Shown: piece by piece, positions 46,550-56,401 of the stretch
How the letters are laid out: each line of letters starts with the position of its first letter
Numbering within the stretch: position 1 is the stretch's first letter
From: Ignavibacteria bacterium
GTDB taxonomy: Bacteria > Bacteroidota > Ignavibacteria > Tepidaquicellales > Tepidaquicellaceae
Direction of reading: 5' to 3'
NCBI GenBank assembly: GCA_016704345.1
Contig: JADJAH010000003.1
Span: forward strand, 124,001 to 188,000
Length of the DNA: 64,000 nt
Program-made: the position numbers and the translations under genes
The notes under the pieces: generated by a model
Database searches by the model: none
What the model was told of the DNA's origin: nothing
Seen by the model: the letters and a program-made list of their open reading frames with translations, nothing else

Positions 46550-48429
46550 CTCGTTTGTGAGTTGGTTTGATTGTCCTTTAGCTTTGAGAAAATTTTTATA
46601 GGATCGTTGAGATACGAGATGAAGACTTCGGTGTCGTCAACGTGCCTGCCGAGCAAAAGTGATTTCTGCGAATAGATCAGATACTCAAAAATTTCCTTGT
46701 TCTCGGTTGTTGCCGGATCCTTCCTGTAATTGCAGAGATACTTCACGAAGTTATAACCTGCTTCCGATAACTTGGCAAGTACCGGCAGATCGAGTTCCTT
46801 TGAAAATACTACTATGTTTTTAAAATTGATAAGCGAGCCGGATAATATTTTCAGCGCTTCATAGGTATGAAATTCACCGTCAGCATAATCCGTCGATCTG
46901 AAAATGCTTTCGATATTTCTTATGTTGGAAAGCACGTTGTTAACAATCTGTCTTTGTTCTTTGAGCGGATACTTTGTATTCAGCTCGCGCTGTATCTCAT
47001 CTTTTGCCCTTACCCTGGCGGAGTACTCTTCCCTCTTCTTTTTTTCTTCAGTCAGATTCTTGCGGATATTTTCGATCGATTTCAATGCTGCCTTGTAAAC
47101 AAAATAATCTTCACCTCTAATAAGACTTTCAATTAGCTCAAGACCCTGCTTCAGCAGTAATACCGTGCTCTCGGAAATATCATACTTGCCGTCAATAATC
47201 TTTTCGAACGAGAGTGATATTGCCTGGTAAATATTTGAAATGAGTTCGAAAGACATGTGCCTCGATCTCTCCTCGAGAAGCTGTGCTGCTTCAATGATCG
47301 CTATGGCAGAACGCTGTCTTGCTTCTCCGTCTCCAAGCTGGCCTTCGGAAAACTTCGTCAGCTCATCATCAAGATATGAATTACATATCCTTACTTCTCT
47401 TTCGTATTCCAGAAATTCTGCATTGGCCAATTGATCATCATCCTCAGTCTCAAGCGGCTCAGTCTCGGCATGCTTTATGTATTCGTCAATCTCTTCACTA
47501 AACTCATCGCTTAAAGTGATTCTCTCTTGTGCCTGATCTGCATTCTCATCATTCAATTGCCCTGAAATTTCCGGAGTGTCAGGGTCTTTCTCCTGGTTTA
47601 CTCTTTCTCCGAGAATGAGCTCTCCTTCATCTCCATCAAAACCAAATGTCATTTTTCTCTTAAATGTGAACGAGCCTTCTGCCTCAACTTCATTTGTCAA
47701 AGGTAAAGTTTCTTCAGCAAGATGCTTCTCTTCCTCTTCGATAGTTTCAATTGTCTCATGTACTTCTGTGGCGCTTAGTTCCAGTTCATCCGGAAGTTCA
47801 AAGACAGCATCATCTTCCTCAACAATTTTTTCTTTATGATCAGTGAACATGCTCTGTTGATCATGTGACTCTTCACTCACGTCCGGAAGTTCAAAAGCTT
47901 TCTCTCCGCTATGCTCGTCTGATTGGATCAATCTCATGTATATGTTCGCAGGAGACGATTCGTCGTCATCGTCATTAATCGCGATCTCCGGTTCAACCTC
48001 ATTTCCCTCCGTTGGCATTGTCTGAGGTCTGTTCAGAGGTATGTTATTTTCGTTTTGCCTTTGTTCATAATCTTCTTCTTCGGCAAACTCGACAGGTTGT
48101 TTCAAGGCGGGGTTTGACATGTATGTTATGACTTCCTTTCGGATGAATTCCGCATCGGCAGTCACGTTCCGGATCAGGTTCTCAAAACTAATCTGATTAT
48201 CATCGATCTTTTTGGAAATGTACAGAAGATACTTTCCCATCTTCCGGAATTCCTTCGTGTGAGAAAGTATGTAGAAGTCCTTGTTTCGGTCACCCGGTGT
48301 CATGATCTTTCGAAACAGCAGGTTGATGTTGCAAAGCTTCTGCTCTTCCGTTTCATATGCGGATATATCTCTCCTTACTTTACCAATGACAAGGTTTATG
48401 TAATCGCTCTTTTGTCTTTCGCTAATCAT
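46546..48429 (-). CDS. Large acidic protein with HPt-like helical C-terminus
   Basis: I do not recognise a named family. The protein has about 627 residues if the Met at 48429 is used (the earlier ATG at 48483 would overlap the alanine racemase stop). An N-terminal helical segment (SDYINLVIGKVRRDISAYE) is followed by a long acidic, low-complexity stretch (about residues 120-350, many D/E) and a helical C-terminal half. Helices such as VLLLKQGLELIESLIRGED resemble the HPt/P1 domain of CheA-like kinases, but the usual phosphorylated His with its GSA-like motif is not visible. The gene overlaps manC by four bases. A scaffold or regulatory role in cell-envelope synthesis is only inference. Confidence 0.65.
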   Translation of the reverse strand: MISERQKSDYINLVIGKVRRDISAYETEEQKLCNINLLFRKIMTPGDRNKDFYILSHTKEFRKMGKYLLYISKKIDDNQISFENLIRNVTADAEFIRKEVITYMSNPALKQPVEFAEEEDYEQRQNENNIPLNRPQTMPTEGNEVEPEIAINDDDDESSPANIYMRLIQSDEHSGEKAFELPDVSEESHDQQSMFTDHKEKIVEEDDAVFELPDELELSATEVHETIETIEEEEKHLAEETLPLTNEVEAEGSFTFKRKMTFGFDGDEGELILGERVNQEKDPDTPEISGQLNDENADQAQERITLSDEFSEEIDEYIKHAETEPLETEDDDQLANAEFLEYEREVRICNSYLDDELTKFSEGQLGDGEARQRSAIAIIEAAQLLEERSRHMSFELISNIYQAISLSFEKIIDGKYDISESTVLLLKQGLELIESLIRGEDYFVYKAALKSIENIRKNLTEEKKKREEYSARVRAKDEIQRELNTKYPLKEQRQIVNNVLSNIRNIESIFRSTDYADGEFHTYEALKILSGSLINFKNIVVFSKELDLPVLAKLSEAGYNFVKYLCNYRKDPATTENKEIFEYLIYSQKSLLLGRHVDDTEVFISYLNDPIKIFSKLKDNQTNSQTR

Positions 48430-48445
48430 TACATCATTATATACA

Positions 48446-49612
48446 TCAATAAGTATAAACTCTCTGAACTCTTGATGAAACATTGCAAATCACTTCGTAA
48501 ACTATCGAGCCTGTTATCTCGGATAACCTGTATGCCGGATAATCTTCCCCGAATAATATCACTTCATCATTCACGTTTACATCGTGACTGTTGCCCACAT
48601 CTGCCATCACCCAATCCATGCAAACAGCTCCCACTGTTTTGTATGGCCTTCCGTTTATCAGCACTTTGGATTTGTTAGTGAGCAATCTTGAATATCCGTC
48701 TCCGTAACCTATTGGTATTGAAGCGATCCTAACCGGCTTTTCGGTGAAGTGAAGTCGACCATATGAAATACTCTGTCTCTTTGGAACATTGTTTACAAAG
48801 TTTACTCTTGATCTCAATGTCATCACGGGTTTTATGCCGATATCCTTCACAACCTTTTTTCTGTCAGGATAATATCCGTAAAGAGAAATGCCGGGACGTA
48901 CCATGTTGAAATAAGGATCCTTGTAATTCAAAATGCCGCCTGTGTTTGAAATATGCCTAAGTTCAAACTTCATGACATTAGACTCAAGTGATTTCACAAG
49001 CGCTTTGAATTCCTTTAATTGCTTTTTTGCAAATGCGTTGTTTGCAATCTCACTCGTTGCATAATGAGAATAAATTCCCTTCACCTTAAGATTCTTCATT
49101 TTTGAAATGGCTTCAACCGCCTCATAAGCTTCACTCAACGGAAACCCGATCCTGTTCATCCCCGTCTCTATCTGTATCTGAACAATTGCTTTCCTGTTCA
49201 CCGAGCCCGCATAATCATTCAGCATTTTTGCAATACCTACATCCGCTATTGACGCTTCGATGTTTCTTGTTACAACCTCGTCAAAAAACTTCTTCTCTTC
49301 CGTGAGAATACCAAGACAAAGAATCTTCGCTTTCTTCTTCGAGTGCTTATTCAGGAAATCACTGAGTATCAGCGATTCCCTGTAATCCGCTGTTCCAAGA
49401 TACTCGCTTCCGAAATCAGCAAGCGCCTTGGCAGTTTCGTTCATGCCGTGTCCGTATGCATTAGACTTTATCACAGAACATATCTTCACTCCTTGAGGAG
49501 TACCTGCTCTCCCCGCTTCTTTTCTTACTGCTGCTAAATTCAGCCTGAGTGTCTTTAGATTGATCTCGGCATAAGTATAATTGACGTTCTTACCGTGGAA
49601 GTGATGATTCAT
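48446..49612 (-). CDS. alr: Alanine racemase
   Basis: The 388 residues have the PLP-lysine motif at Lys49 (SVIKSNAYGHG), the TIM-barrel substrate region (QIQIETGMNRIGF, FELRHISNTGG), the catalytic tyrosine motif ISYGR, and the closing IPIGYGDGYSRLL and GAVCMDWVMADV. It makes D-alanine for peptidoglycan. The gene is followed by the acidic-protein and manC genes on the same strand, a possible wall-synthesis operon. Confidence 0.96.
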   Translation of the reverse strand: MNHHFHGKNVNYTYAEINLKTLRLNLAAVRKEAGRAGTPQGVKICSVIKSNAYGHGMNETAKALADFGSEYLGTADYRESLILSDFLNKHSKKKAKILCLGILTEEKKFFDEVVTRNIEASIADVGIAKMLNDYAGSVNRKAIVQIQIETGMNRIGFPLSEAYEAVEAISKMKNLKVKGIYSHYATSEIANNAFAKKQLKEFKALVKSLESNVMKFELRHISNTGGILNYKDPYFNMVRPGISLYGYYPDRKKVVKDIGIKPVMTLRSRVNFVNNVPKRQSISYGRLHFTEKPVRIASIPIGYGDGYSRLLTNKSKVLINGRPYKTVGAVCMDWVMADVGNSHDVNVNDEVILFGEDYPAYRLSEITGSIVYEVICNVSSRVQRVYTY

Positions 49613-50018
49613 TGTAAGAAAGTAAAAAATCTAACTTCTAAAAAGAATTAATTTTGCAATCCGATTGAGAGCAATTAAAAATTGAAAATTGAAAATTGAA
49701 AATTGAAAATTAGAAATGGAAAATGGAAAGTGGAAAATGGAAAGTGGAAAATGGAAAGTGGAAAATTGAAAATGGAAAGTGATGAAACTGATTGGATCAA
49801 CTCATAACTTTGCGCAAAAGCCCCTCTCCCTTGGGAGAGGGGTTGGGGAGAGGTGTTTGAATAGAATTGAGAATGAGAATTGTGTCATTGTCTGAGAGCG
49901 CATCATTCACGTTGTGAGGTGTTAAGCAAGACTCATGATCCTGCTTTTCAAAATCATTGCCTTTAATCACAAGACAATTTTGCCAATATTGATTTTAAAT
50001 TAGTTTACTCTTCAGCAC
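49613..50018. repeat. Spacer with period-7 satellite and REP palindrome
   Basis: At 49674-49785 are about fifteen heptamers of the GAAAATT, GAAAATG and GAAAGTG types, grading from one to the next. A perfect palindrome lies at 49821-49842 (arms CCCCTCTCCC/GGGAGAGGGG), the same REP type as at 14354. No gene is seen between alr and the CPBP gene. Confidence 0.8.
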
Positions 50019-50112
50019 TTGGACCAAAACAATTCAGAATTACCGGGTGAAAATAAAAAGGCACCGCTGTCCGGCTTTTCACCAATAGGGTTTATTTTCC
50101 TGTCACTGGCAG

Positions 50113-50949
50113 TTGTATTTTTTCTATCAGATAGTTGGAGGATCGCTGGCTTATTTGCTGATGGGAGATGACATTACAGGAGAGAAGAGCAATATTAATC
50201 TTATCAGACTCATACTGTCCTTCGGTCAGTTCATGTTCATTCTTGCTCCGGCAGTGCTGCTTGTAATGCTAAAGGGAGATAAAGTAAAAGAAGCATTCAG
50301 GTTAAAGTCCCCGCATATCGGAATATTCCTGCTCTCACTTCTTGGCATCTTGCTGGTTCAGCCTTTTCTTCAGTCATTCGTGTATTTTCAAAACGAATTG
50401 ATATTCTCAATACCGGGCAGTGAATTCATCAAATCACTCAAGGAACTTTTTGATTCACTTGAAGAAACCACGCTGAGTCTTGTAAAGGCTTCATCTTTAG
50501 TTGAATTCATTCTTGTGCTGTTCGTGATTGCAGTTACTCCGGCAATTAGTGAAGAGTTTCTTTTCAGAGGACTGGTATTTTCTAACTTTGAAAAAGTTAT
50601 CTCAGCCGGAAGAGCGATCTTTCTTTCGGGATTGATCTTTGCACTTTTTCACTTTCATCCTTTTAATCTGATACCGCTGATCGTCCTCGGAGTATATCTT
50701 ACTTTTGTGACTTATCACAGCGACAGTATATTCACGGCTATTGCATGTCACTTCCTTAATAATTTCATTTCAGCGGCGGCAGTATATATTTACGGAATTG
50801 AATCTTTCGGAAGCGAGACAATGAGCGGAAATGAAAAACTGGAATTCGGGTTGGCGGGATTAGCATCTCTCATAGCATTTCTGATACTGCTGAAGATTAT
50901 CACAAGAATTTCCGGCAAAAAGAAAAATGAATTCACCCTTACGCAGTGA
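50113..50949 (+). CDS. CPBP-family intramembrane metalloprotease, probably N-terminally frameshifted
   Basis: The frame from 50113 (TTG) gives 278 residues with about eight membrane segments and the CPBP motifs ISEEFLFRGLVF (Glu-Glu-x3-Arg), GLIFALFHFHPF and ACHFLNNFISAA (His and Asn). CPBP proteins cleave membrane substrates or process CAAX-like or bacteriocin peptides. Upstream, another frame from TTG at 50019 encodes NNSELPGENKKAPLSG and a first helix GFIFLSLAVVFFL, which runs into the known protein if one base is changed in the TTTTTTC at 50117-50123. The true start is therefore probably 50019 with a frameshift or sequence error. It overlaps cdsA by four bases. Confidence 0.8.
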   Translation: MYFFYQIVGGSLAYLLMGDDITGEKSNINLIRLILSFGQFMFILAPAVLLVMLKGDKVKEAFRLKSPHIGIFLLSLLGILLVQPFLQSFVYFQNELIFSIPGSEFIKSLKELFDSLEETTLSLVKASSLVEFILVLFVIAVTPAISEEFLFRGLVFSNFEKVISAGRAIFLSGLIFALFHFHPFNLIPLIVLGVYLTFVTYHSDSIFTAIACHFLNNFISAAAVYIYGIESFGSETMSGNEKLEFGLAGLASLIAFLILLKIITRISGKKKNEFTLTQ

Positions 50950-51737
50950 GTAACCTAACAAACAGAGTGCTTGCTGCAATTGTAGGAATACCTTTGCTTT
51001 TAGCCGTAGTAATTTCGGGTGGAAAGATCCTGCTGATCTTTACTCTTCTATTGTCTTCACTGGCTCTCTGGGAATTTTACGGAATGTTTATAAAGAAAGG
51101 ATATAGTCCGCTTAGGATTCCGATGTTAATTTTGTCTGCCATTTCAATTATTCTTTTTGATCTTTATCGATCCGAATATCTGATTACAGTCTTGTATCTG
51201 TCCTTTGTACTCTCTTCAATCATTCAAATAGTTAAAGGCAAGAATTGGGATCCGATGAATATAATGATTGATGTGTTTGGATTGATCTATATAAGCATAC
51301 CGTTGTCATTGTTGAGCGGTCTTGCGAGTCATCCTAAAGGTAATATAGTTCTGTATGTTTTTATATTGATATGGAGTTGTGATACTTTCGCATATTTCGG
51401 CGGAAGAATGTTTGGTAAAACTCCGTTGTCTTCCATCAGCCCAAAGAAAACAATTGAGGGCTCCGTCACGGGTTTGGTTCTCACAGCATTGATCTCGGTA
51501 GCATTGCATTTTCTTTATCCGGAGAGGTTAACACTTTTTGATGCTGTTTTTTTGGGAGTCATTATAGGAATGCTATCTCAGGCCGGCGATCTTTTCGAGT
51601 CGATGATCAAGAGATATTGCGATGTTAAAGATTCTTCAAACATAATCCCCGGGCATGGAGGTGTGCTTGACAGATTCGATAGTCTTCTCTTTGTTATTCC
51701 GTTCGTTTACATTTACTTTTTTTACTTCCAAAAATAA
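50946..51737 (+). CDS. cdsA: Phosphatidate cytidylyltransferase
   Basis: The 263 residues start with GTG overlapping the previous stop. About seven membrane helices and the CDS signature SQAGDLFESMIKRYCDVKDSSNIIPGHGGVLDRFDS at about residues 205-243 are clear. It makes CDP-diacylglycerol for phospholipid synthesis at the inner membrane. The CPBP protease gene upstream is likely co-transcribed. Confidence 0.95.
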   Translation: MSNLTNRVLAAIVGIPLLLAVVISGGKILLIFTLLLSSLALWEFYGMFIKKGYSPLRIPMLILSAISIILFDLYRSEYLITVLYLSFVLSSIIQIVKGKNWDPMNIMIDVFGLIYISIPLSLLSGLASHPKGNIVLYVFILIWSCDTFAYFGGRMFGKTPLSSISPKKTIEGSVTGLVLTALISVALHFLYPERLTLFDAVFLGVIIGMLSQAGDLFESMIKRYCDVKDSSNIIPGHGGVLDRFDSLLFVIPFVYIYFFYFQK

Positions 51738-51797
51738 GAGAAGTTAATATTGACTTAAAGCAGAATGCACTATATTCAACTAATTCTGAATTACAGA

Positions 51798-51825
51798 AAA
51801 AAGATTATTGAATATTAATCTTTTT
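51798..51825. terminator. AT-rich hairpin after cdsA
   Basis: AAAAAGATTA and TAATCTTTTT form a perfect 10-bp stem with an 8-base loop, ending in the T run of the right arm. GC is very low, so it is a weak candidate terminator for cdsA. Confidence 0.45.
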
Positions 51826-51912
51826 CTTGTAATTTGAACTAAAGAACATTCACTAACCCAAACAATTTGAAGACAGGACGCAGTCGATAATATCCGTCCT
51901 AAATCAAGCAGT

Positions 51913-52446
51913 ATGCAAAGCAAGAAAACTCATAACAAGAATTCCAAAAAGCAAGTGAAGCCTCCCAAGGAGCGAAAAGTTCACGATGCCGAAGAAGAAG
52001 ATCTTGAAGAGGAAGATCTTGAACTTCTCAAACCTCCTATAGATGAAGATGAACTGGAGGAAAGACTTACAGAGGAAATGCACGGAGAACGGGATGTAGA
52101 AGATGATGAAAATTTCATTCAGGAAGTGGAAAAATTTAAGAAAGAACACTGCAAGTCTAAGGTTGTAACCATATTCAATAAGATCGGCAAGCCCAAAGTT
52201 GTAGATTGTTCAGTGCTTTCACCGGATAAGACCAAAGAGGAGCTGAGAAAGGTCATAGTACTTCTTGATGAGCATAACATCATAGTGCACTTTCATAATG
52301 ATTATACCGACAAGGAAAAATACAGATTTATAACCGGTGAGATTTTTAACGAGGCAGTTGAAACAAATTCAAAAAATCACATAAGCTTTATTTATGAAGA
52401 CTTCCATCCCGAGATGGATGAAGAAGATGACGTGGAGGATTTTTAG
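51913..52446 (+). CDS. Acidic protein of unknown function
   Basis: I do not recognise the family. The 177 residues have a basic N-terminus (KKTHNKNSKKQVKPPKERK), a very acidic middle (EEEDLEEEDLELLKPPIDED), and a compact alpha/beta domain at about 85-165 (VVTIFNKIGKPKVVDCSVL, NIIVHFHNDYTDKEKYRFIT). It ends in a second acidic patch. It lies 3 bases before the thioredoxin-fold gene, so the two are translationally close. A nucleic-acid or protein-binding role is possible but not shown. Confidence 0.6.
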   Translation: MQSKKTHNKNSKKQVKPPKERKVHDAEEEDLEEEDLELLKPPIDEDELEERLTEEMHGERDVEDDENFIQEVEKFKKEHCKSKVVTIFNKIGKPKVVDCSVLSPDKTKEELRKVIVLLDEHNIIVHFHNDYTDKEKYRFITGEIFNEAVETNSKNHISFIYEDFHPEMDEEDDVEDF

Positions 52447-52449
52447 TTA

Positions 52450-52998
52450 ATGGCAGCTCATAGTTCAGTGGGAGAGTTAGGCAGTGAGATAATTGATTTC
52501 AATCTTTCTGCAACTGACGGAAAGAACTATTCCGTTTCGGATTTTCATGACAAAGAGGTGCTGGTCATAATTTTCAAATGCAATCACTGCCCTTATGTGA
52601 AGGCTGTAGTATCGCGCCTTGTTGAACTGCAGAAAAAATATTCAGGCAGAGGTGTTCAGTTCATAGGTATTAATTCAAATGATGCGGAAACATATCCGGA
52701 AGATTCTTTTGAGAACATGAAGCTGTTTGCAAATGAACGAGGTATAAATTTCCCGTACCTCTATGATGAATCACAGGAAGTTGCCAAAGCCTATGATGCA
52801 GTATGCACACCTGACATTTATGTGTATGACAATAAAAGAAAATTGAGATACAGGGGAAGACTTGATGATAGCTGGAAAGATGAATCGGCTGTTACTTCAA
52901 AAGACCTTGATAAGGCGATAGGTCTGCTGCTTGCCGGCAAAGAAATTGATTTTCCTCAAATTCCTTCCATGGGCTGTTCAATAAAGTGGAAGAGCTGA
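52450..52998 (+). CDS. Thioredoxin-fold / peroxiredoxin-like protein
   Basis: The 182 residues have the AhpC/TSA-like fold with the redox pair Cys44-x-x-Cys47 (FKCNHCPYVKAV), GVQFIGINSND and CTPDIYVYDNKRKLRYRGR. The N-H between the cysteines is typical of a cytosolic thioredoxin-family protein with the CNHCP motif. It lacks a signal peptide, so it acts in the cytoplasm. It follows the acidic-protein gene by three bases. Confidence 0.88.
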   Translation: MAAHSSVGELGSEIIDFNLSATDGKNYSVSDFHDKEVLVIIFKCNHCPYVKAVVSRLVELQKKYSGRGVQFIGINSNDAETYPEDSFENMKLFANERGINFPYLYDESQEVAKAYDAVCTPDIYVYDNKRKLRYRGRLDDSWKDESAVTSKDLDKAIGLLLAGKEIDFPQIPSMGCSIKWKS

Positions 52999-53225
52999 AC
53001 ACTTCTGTGAAATCTTCACACATGTATGTTCAACATTATTTTTGCTTCCGGGTAACTGAGCCGGACGGATATTGAATCACATGATAATTCGTTTTGACCA
53101 ATAGAAATTACTCCTCTTGAATCATAAGAATGCATGAATTTTGAAACATCTCTATGCTGTCATTTATGATTCATAATGAGTAAATTGCATCAACATTTTC
53201 AAGAATTTATACAGAAATCGACAAA

Positions 53226-54818
53226 TTGAGTTCATTTCCATTTTCAAAAAAAGCTATTGCTTACTTTGCTTCATTACTATGCCTTACCTGTTTCATAGTT
53301 ATAAACGGATGCCAGATAAACGAACCGAATCTTCCTTCCTGGAATGTATCTCTGAATCTTCCAATCTCCAGCGATCAGTACGACATCTTCGATATCATTG
53401 AACGAAGCAATAATATTGGCGTTGATTCTTCTGATGGAAATACGGTTTTCATTTACGGTACTTCCAACTACAAAAGGGAATTTGGTGAAGACATAAAGTT
53501 TGACGGAATTACAACAACTCAGGTAAAGGCGCCAAGCTCATTTTCTCTTGATACCTCACTTGTCTTTGATGATTCAACATTTGTTCAGAGGGCAGACTTT
53601 CTCAACGGAGTTTTGAAATTCACTTTCAACAATATCACGTCGCAGGATTATACTGTCAGAGCAACAATCAAGAATCTCTTTCGAAACGAGAACAATGATA
53701 CGGTCAGAATTCTCGAGCAGGTAGCAGCAGGACAGAAGAGACCTGTAACGCTTGATCTTTCGCAACATTATCTCAAGAATGAAACATCAGACAACAAATT
53801 AAGACTGAAGATAATTTTTGAATCAGTTCAGCCGGTACTTGTAGATTTCACATATGAACTTTCAGAGTACTCAATAAAAACTCTGGTGGGAAGAATGAGA
53901 CCTTTAAGCACAGATCGTAACTACGACGAAGTTCTGGATCCGTTCGGTTCGGATGTTCCCGAGGGTGCAGTAAATTTTGCCACCATTACTCCAAACACTA
54001 ACTTCTTGATACTGAAAAGATTTTCATCCAACTATCAGGTCGATTTTTCAGATATTTCTCTCGTGGGTGAAAACAAGAGCGGGAACAGAGTCAGATTGAA
54101 ATATTTAAAGTATGGAAATCCGGGCGATCCGCTGGATTCGGTTTTTTCACTTACACTACCGCAGTCGAACGAAACTCTTGCTTTCCCGATCAATCAGGAC
54201 AACAGCAACATTCTTGAATTCTTAAATAACATTCCAAAGAAAATTGTACTGGAAAGAACGGACTATCTTAACCTGTCTTACGAAGAAGGTCACCTCGGAT
54301 ATACTGATAGTCTTACCATAAAATTTGACATACAGGTTCCTCTTGATGTTAGCATCACGGAGCCGATTGTATTTTCCGACACATCCGATGTTGGTATTGA
54401 TGATCAGGATCTCCGGGATGAGTTGGATAAGTCAAGCCGGATGAAATTCAACCTGCTCGGATCAAACGGCCTTCCGCTCAAGGGCATAGTGAAAGCAAAT
54501 CTTCTTGATTCATCATACAATCTATTATTGCCATTAACTTTTCTTGTCGGGAACACACCTGATTCATCCGTGACTGTAGGAGCTGCTTTAGTAGGACCGG
54601 AAGGATTCACAATTAATCCAAAAGAGTCATTGTACACCACCGAGCTAGACAGCTCACAGATTCAGAAAATAAAGAAGATGGGTAAGATCATTTTTGAATA
54701 CAGGCTTTATACGGATCCGGATCAGATATTGCCTCCGAGAACTACTGTTAAAGTCAGAAGTTCTGATGTCTCAAAGGCGATTGTTTTCGGCAATCTGAAT
54801 TACCGCATTGAACCTTGA
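53226..54818 (+). CDS. Putative lipoprotein, unknown function
   Basis: The frame opens at a TTG (53226). Residues about 10-30 form a hydrophobic signal that ends in NGC, a lipobox-like cysteine (VINGCQ). The 500-residue mature part is beta-rich with no family I can name (NVSLNLPISSDQYDIFDII, DYTVRATIKNLF, GNRVRLKYLKYG). It lies just before the outer-membrane protein gene and probably belongs with it at the cell surface. Confidence 0.65.
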   Translation: MSSFPFSKKAIAYFASLLCLTCFIVINGCQINEPNLPSWNVSLNLPISSDQYDIFDIIERSNNIGVDSSDGNTVFIYGTSNYKREFGEDIKFDGITTTQVKAPSSFSLDTSLVFDDSTFVQRADFLNGVLKFTFNNITSQDYTVRATIKNLFRNENNDTVRILEQVAAGQKRPVTLDLSQHYLKNETSDNKLRLKIIFESVQPVLVDFTYELSEYSIKTLVGRMRPLSTDRNYDEVLDPFGSDVPEGAVNFATITPNTNFLILKRFSSNYQVDFSDISLVGENKSGNRVRLKYLKYGNPGDPLDSVFSLTLPQSNETLAFPINQDNSNILEFLNNIPKKIVLERTDYLNLSYEEGHLGYTDSLTIKFDIQVPLDVSITEPIVFSDTSDVGIDDQDLRDELDKSSRMKFNLLGSNGLPLKGIVKANLLDSSYNLLLPLTFLVGNTPDSSVTVGAALVGPEGFTINPKESLYTTELDSSQIQKIKKMGKIIFEYRLYTDPDQILPPRTTVKVRSSDVSKAIVFGNLNYRIEP

Positions 54819-54965
54819 ACAAATTGCTGTTGAATGTTTTGATCATTGCCTGATATATGTTCAACAACGTTGGTTAATTTTTTAACAAGTGTATTTAAAA
54901 TTCGGTCAATGTTGATTAGTTTGCCAATCATCAGAAAGCATTTAAATTAAAGGAGTCGTCAAATA

Positions 54966-56342
54966 ATGAAAAAAACAATTGTTGTTCTGCTTCTCTCAAT
55001 TCTTTCAGCGTCGCTTTCAGTAGCACAGGTACCATCTGTTACCAGAAGCATTTCTATGGGCTACACTTCAGTGGCAGGCTCCACTGATATAGATGCTCTC
55101 GGGCTCAATCCCGCAAACATAATCAAGCAAAGACAAGGTACAAACGGAAAATTTTACTTCAGTCTGATATTGAATGCCGGTTTTCAAACCAGTAGTGAAT
55201 ATCTCTCTGTTGATTTTTACAACAGTTACCTTGCTGCTGAGAATCAAGTATTGACCCCTGAGGATAATCAGAAAATATTAACGGAGGCGGGAAATCAACC
55301 TTCATTTGGACTGGCTTCTTTCAGAATATTCGGAGCAGTCTTGAATGCGGGAGCACCGGGATCATTCGGTCTGTCAATTGATGAAACATTCCGAGGAAAT
55401 TTTGCGATCGCTTCCGATGTATTTGATCTGGCGTTGTATGGAAATCAGGTAAACAGAACTTATTCGGCGCTTGGTACCAAAGTGGACGGATTCTGGGTTA
55501 GAGAACTCAATTTATCTTATGCAAATCAGATTATGGCTAAGAAGAATAGCTTCTTTGACCGGTTGTCATTCGGCGTAGCGCTCAAACCTCAGTTTGGAAT
55601 TTACTTTCTGGAGACACAGAAAAATGATCTTACCATTCTTACAAACAATCAGGCTCAAATTTTCGGAACCGGAGGTATCACACTTCTTTATTCCGGACTT
55701 ACCGATGATATTGATTTCAAGATGTCAACACAAAACTCGGGATTCGGAATAGGAGTTGATGTCGGTGCAAGCATGGGTATCAGCACGTTGTCTAAGAATC
55801 TCTATCTTGATCTTGGATTAAGCGTGACTGACATGGGATACATCAAATGGACAAAGAATACGGCTAACTATTTCTATGACGGCAATTTTGCAGTAACAGA
55901 TATTACTGATCCTGCTCAAAGGGACTCTTTGAAGAATTATCTCAAAGAAACCAAAACACCTGTCTCATCTTTTACAACGAGCCTGCCCACACAGGTCAGG
56001 CTTGGCGGAGTGTTGAGAATACTTAAGGGCGCGCACGGAACAAAGGATAATTATGAAATGGCCAATATCTCGCTTGACTATGTTCAGGGTTTCAGCGAGA
56101 ATCTAGGAGGATCAACGAAGCCAACTGTCGGCATTGGATTTGAATATAATATTGGCAGGGTTGTATCTCCGCGTGCAGGATTTGTGTTCGGAGGTGAGGT
56201 TGATTTCCTTGCAACCCTGGGTCTTGGAATTGACACTGGTCCTGTTGTTTTTGATATCGGCACGGGCAACATTGCGAGTATTTTTACTCCGAAGTCAACA
56301 ACAAAGCCTTCAGTTGGTTTGGCAATGAAGTTCAGGATCTGA
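54966..56342 (+). CDS. DUF5723-like outer-membrane protein
   Basis: The 458 residues have a signal peptide (about 1-20, ending SVA-QV) and then an outer-membrane protein pattern: the conserved start SISMGYTSVAGSTDIDALGLNPAN, repeated aromatic-glycine strands (GSFGLSIDETFRGNFA, RLGGVLRILKGAHGT) and a final beta strand ending in Phe-Arg-Ile. DUF5723 proteins are Bacteroidota-type outer-membrane proteins of unknown function. AAAGGAG at 54949-54955, ten bases before the ATG, supports the start. The lipoprotein gene lies upstream on the same strand. Confidence 0.8.
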   Translation: MKKTIVVLLLSILSASLSVAQVPSVTRSISMGYTSVAGSTDIDALGLNPANIIKQRQGTNGKFYFSLILNAGFQTSSEYLSVDFYNSYLAAENQVLTPEDNQKILTEAGNQPSFGLASFRIFGAVLNAGAPGSFGLSIDETFRGNFAIASDVFDLALYGNQVNRTYSALGTKVDGFWVRELNLSYANQIMAKKNSFFDRLSFGVALKPQFGIYFLETQKNDLTILTNNQAQIFGTGGITLLYSGLTDDIDFKMSTQNSGFGIGVDVGASMGISTLSKNLYLDLGLSVTDMGYIKWTKNTANYFYDGNFAVTDITDPAQRDSLKNYLKETKTPVSSFTTSLPTQVRLGGVLRILKGAHGTKDNYEMANISLDYVQGFSENLGGSTKPTVGIGFEYNIGRVVSPRAGFVFGGEVDFLATLGLGIDTGPVVFDIGTGNIASIFTPKSTTKPSVGLAMKFRI

Positions 56343-56401
56343 AGACCTCCTGAAACATTATTTTTAAATTCCGAATCTTCTTTAATCAAAAAATAATTTG
56401 A

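Noticed and set aside
3505..49785. Regular repeat arrays as possible CRISPR
   Set aside because: The unit is seven bases with no spacers, and no cas genes occur.
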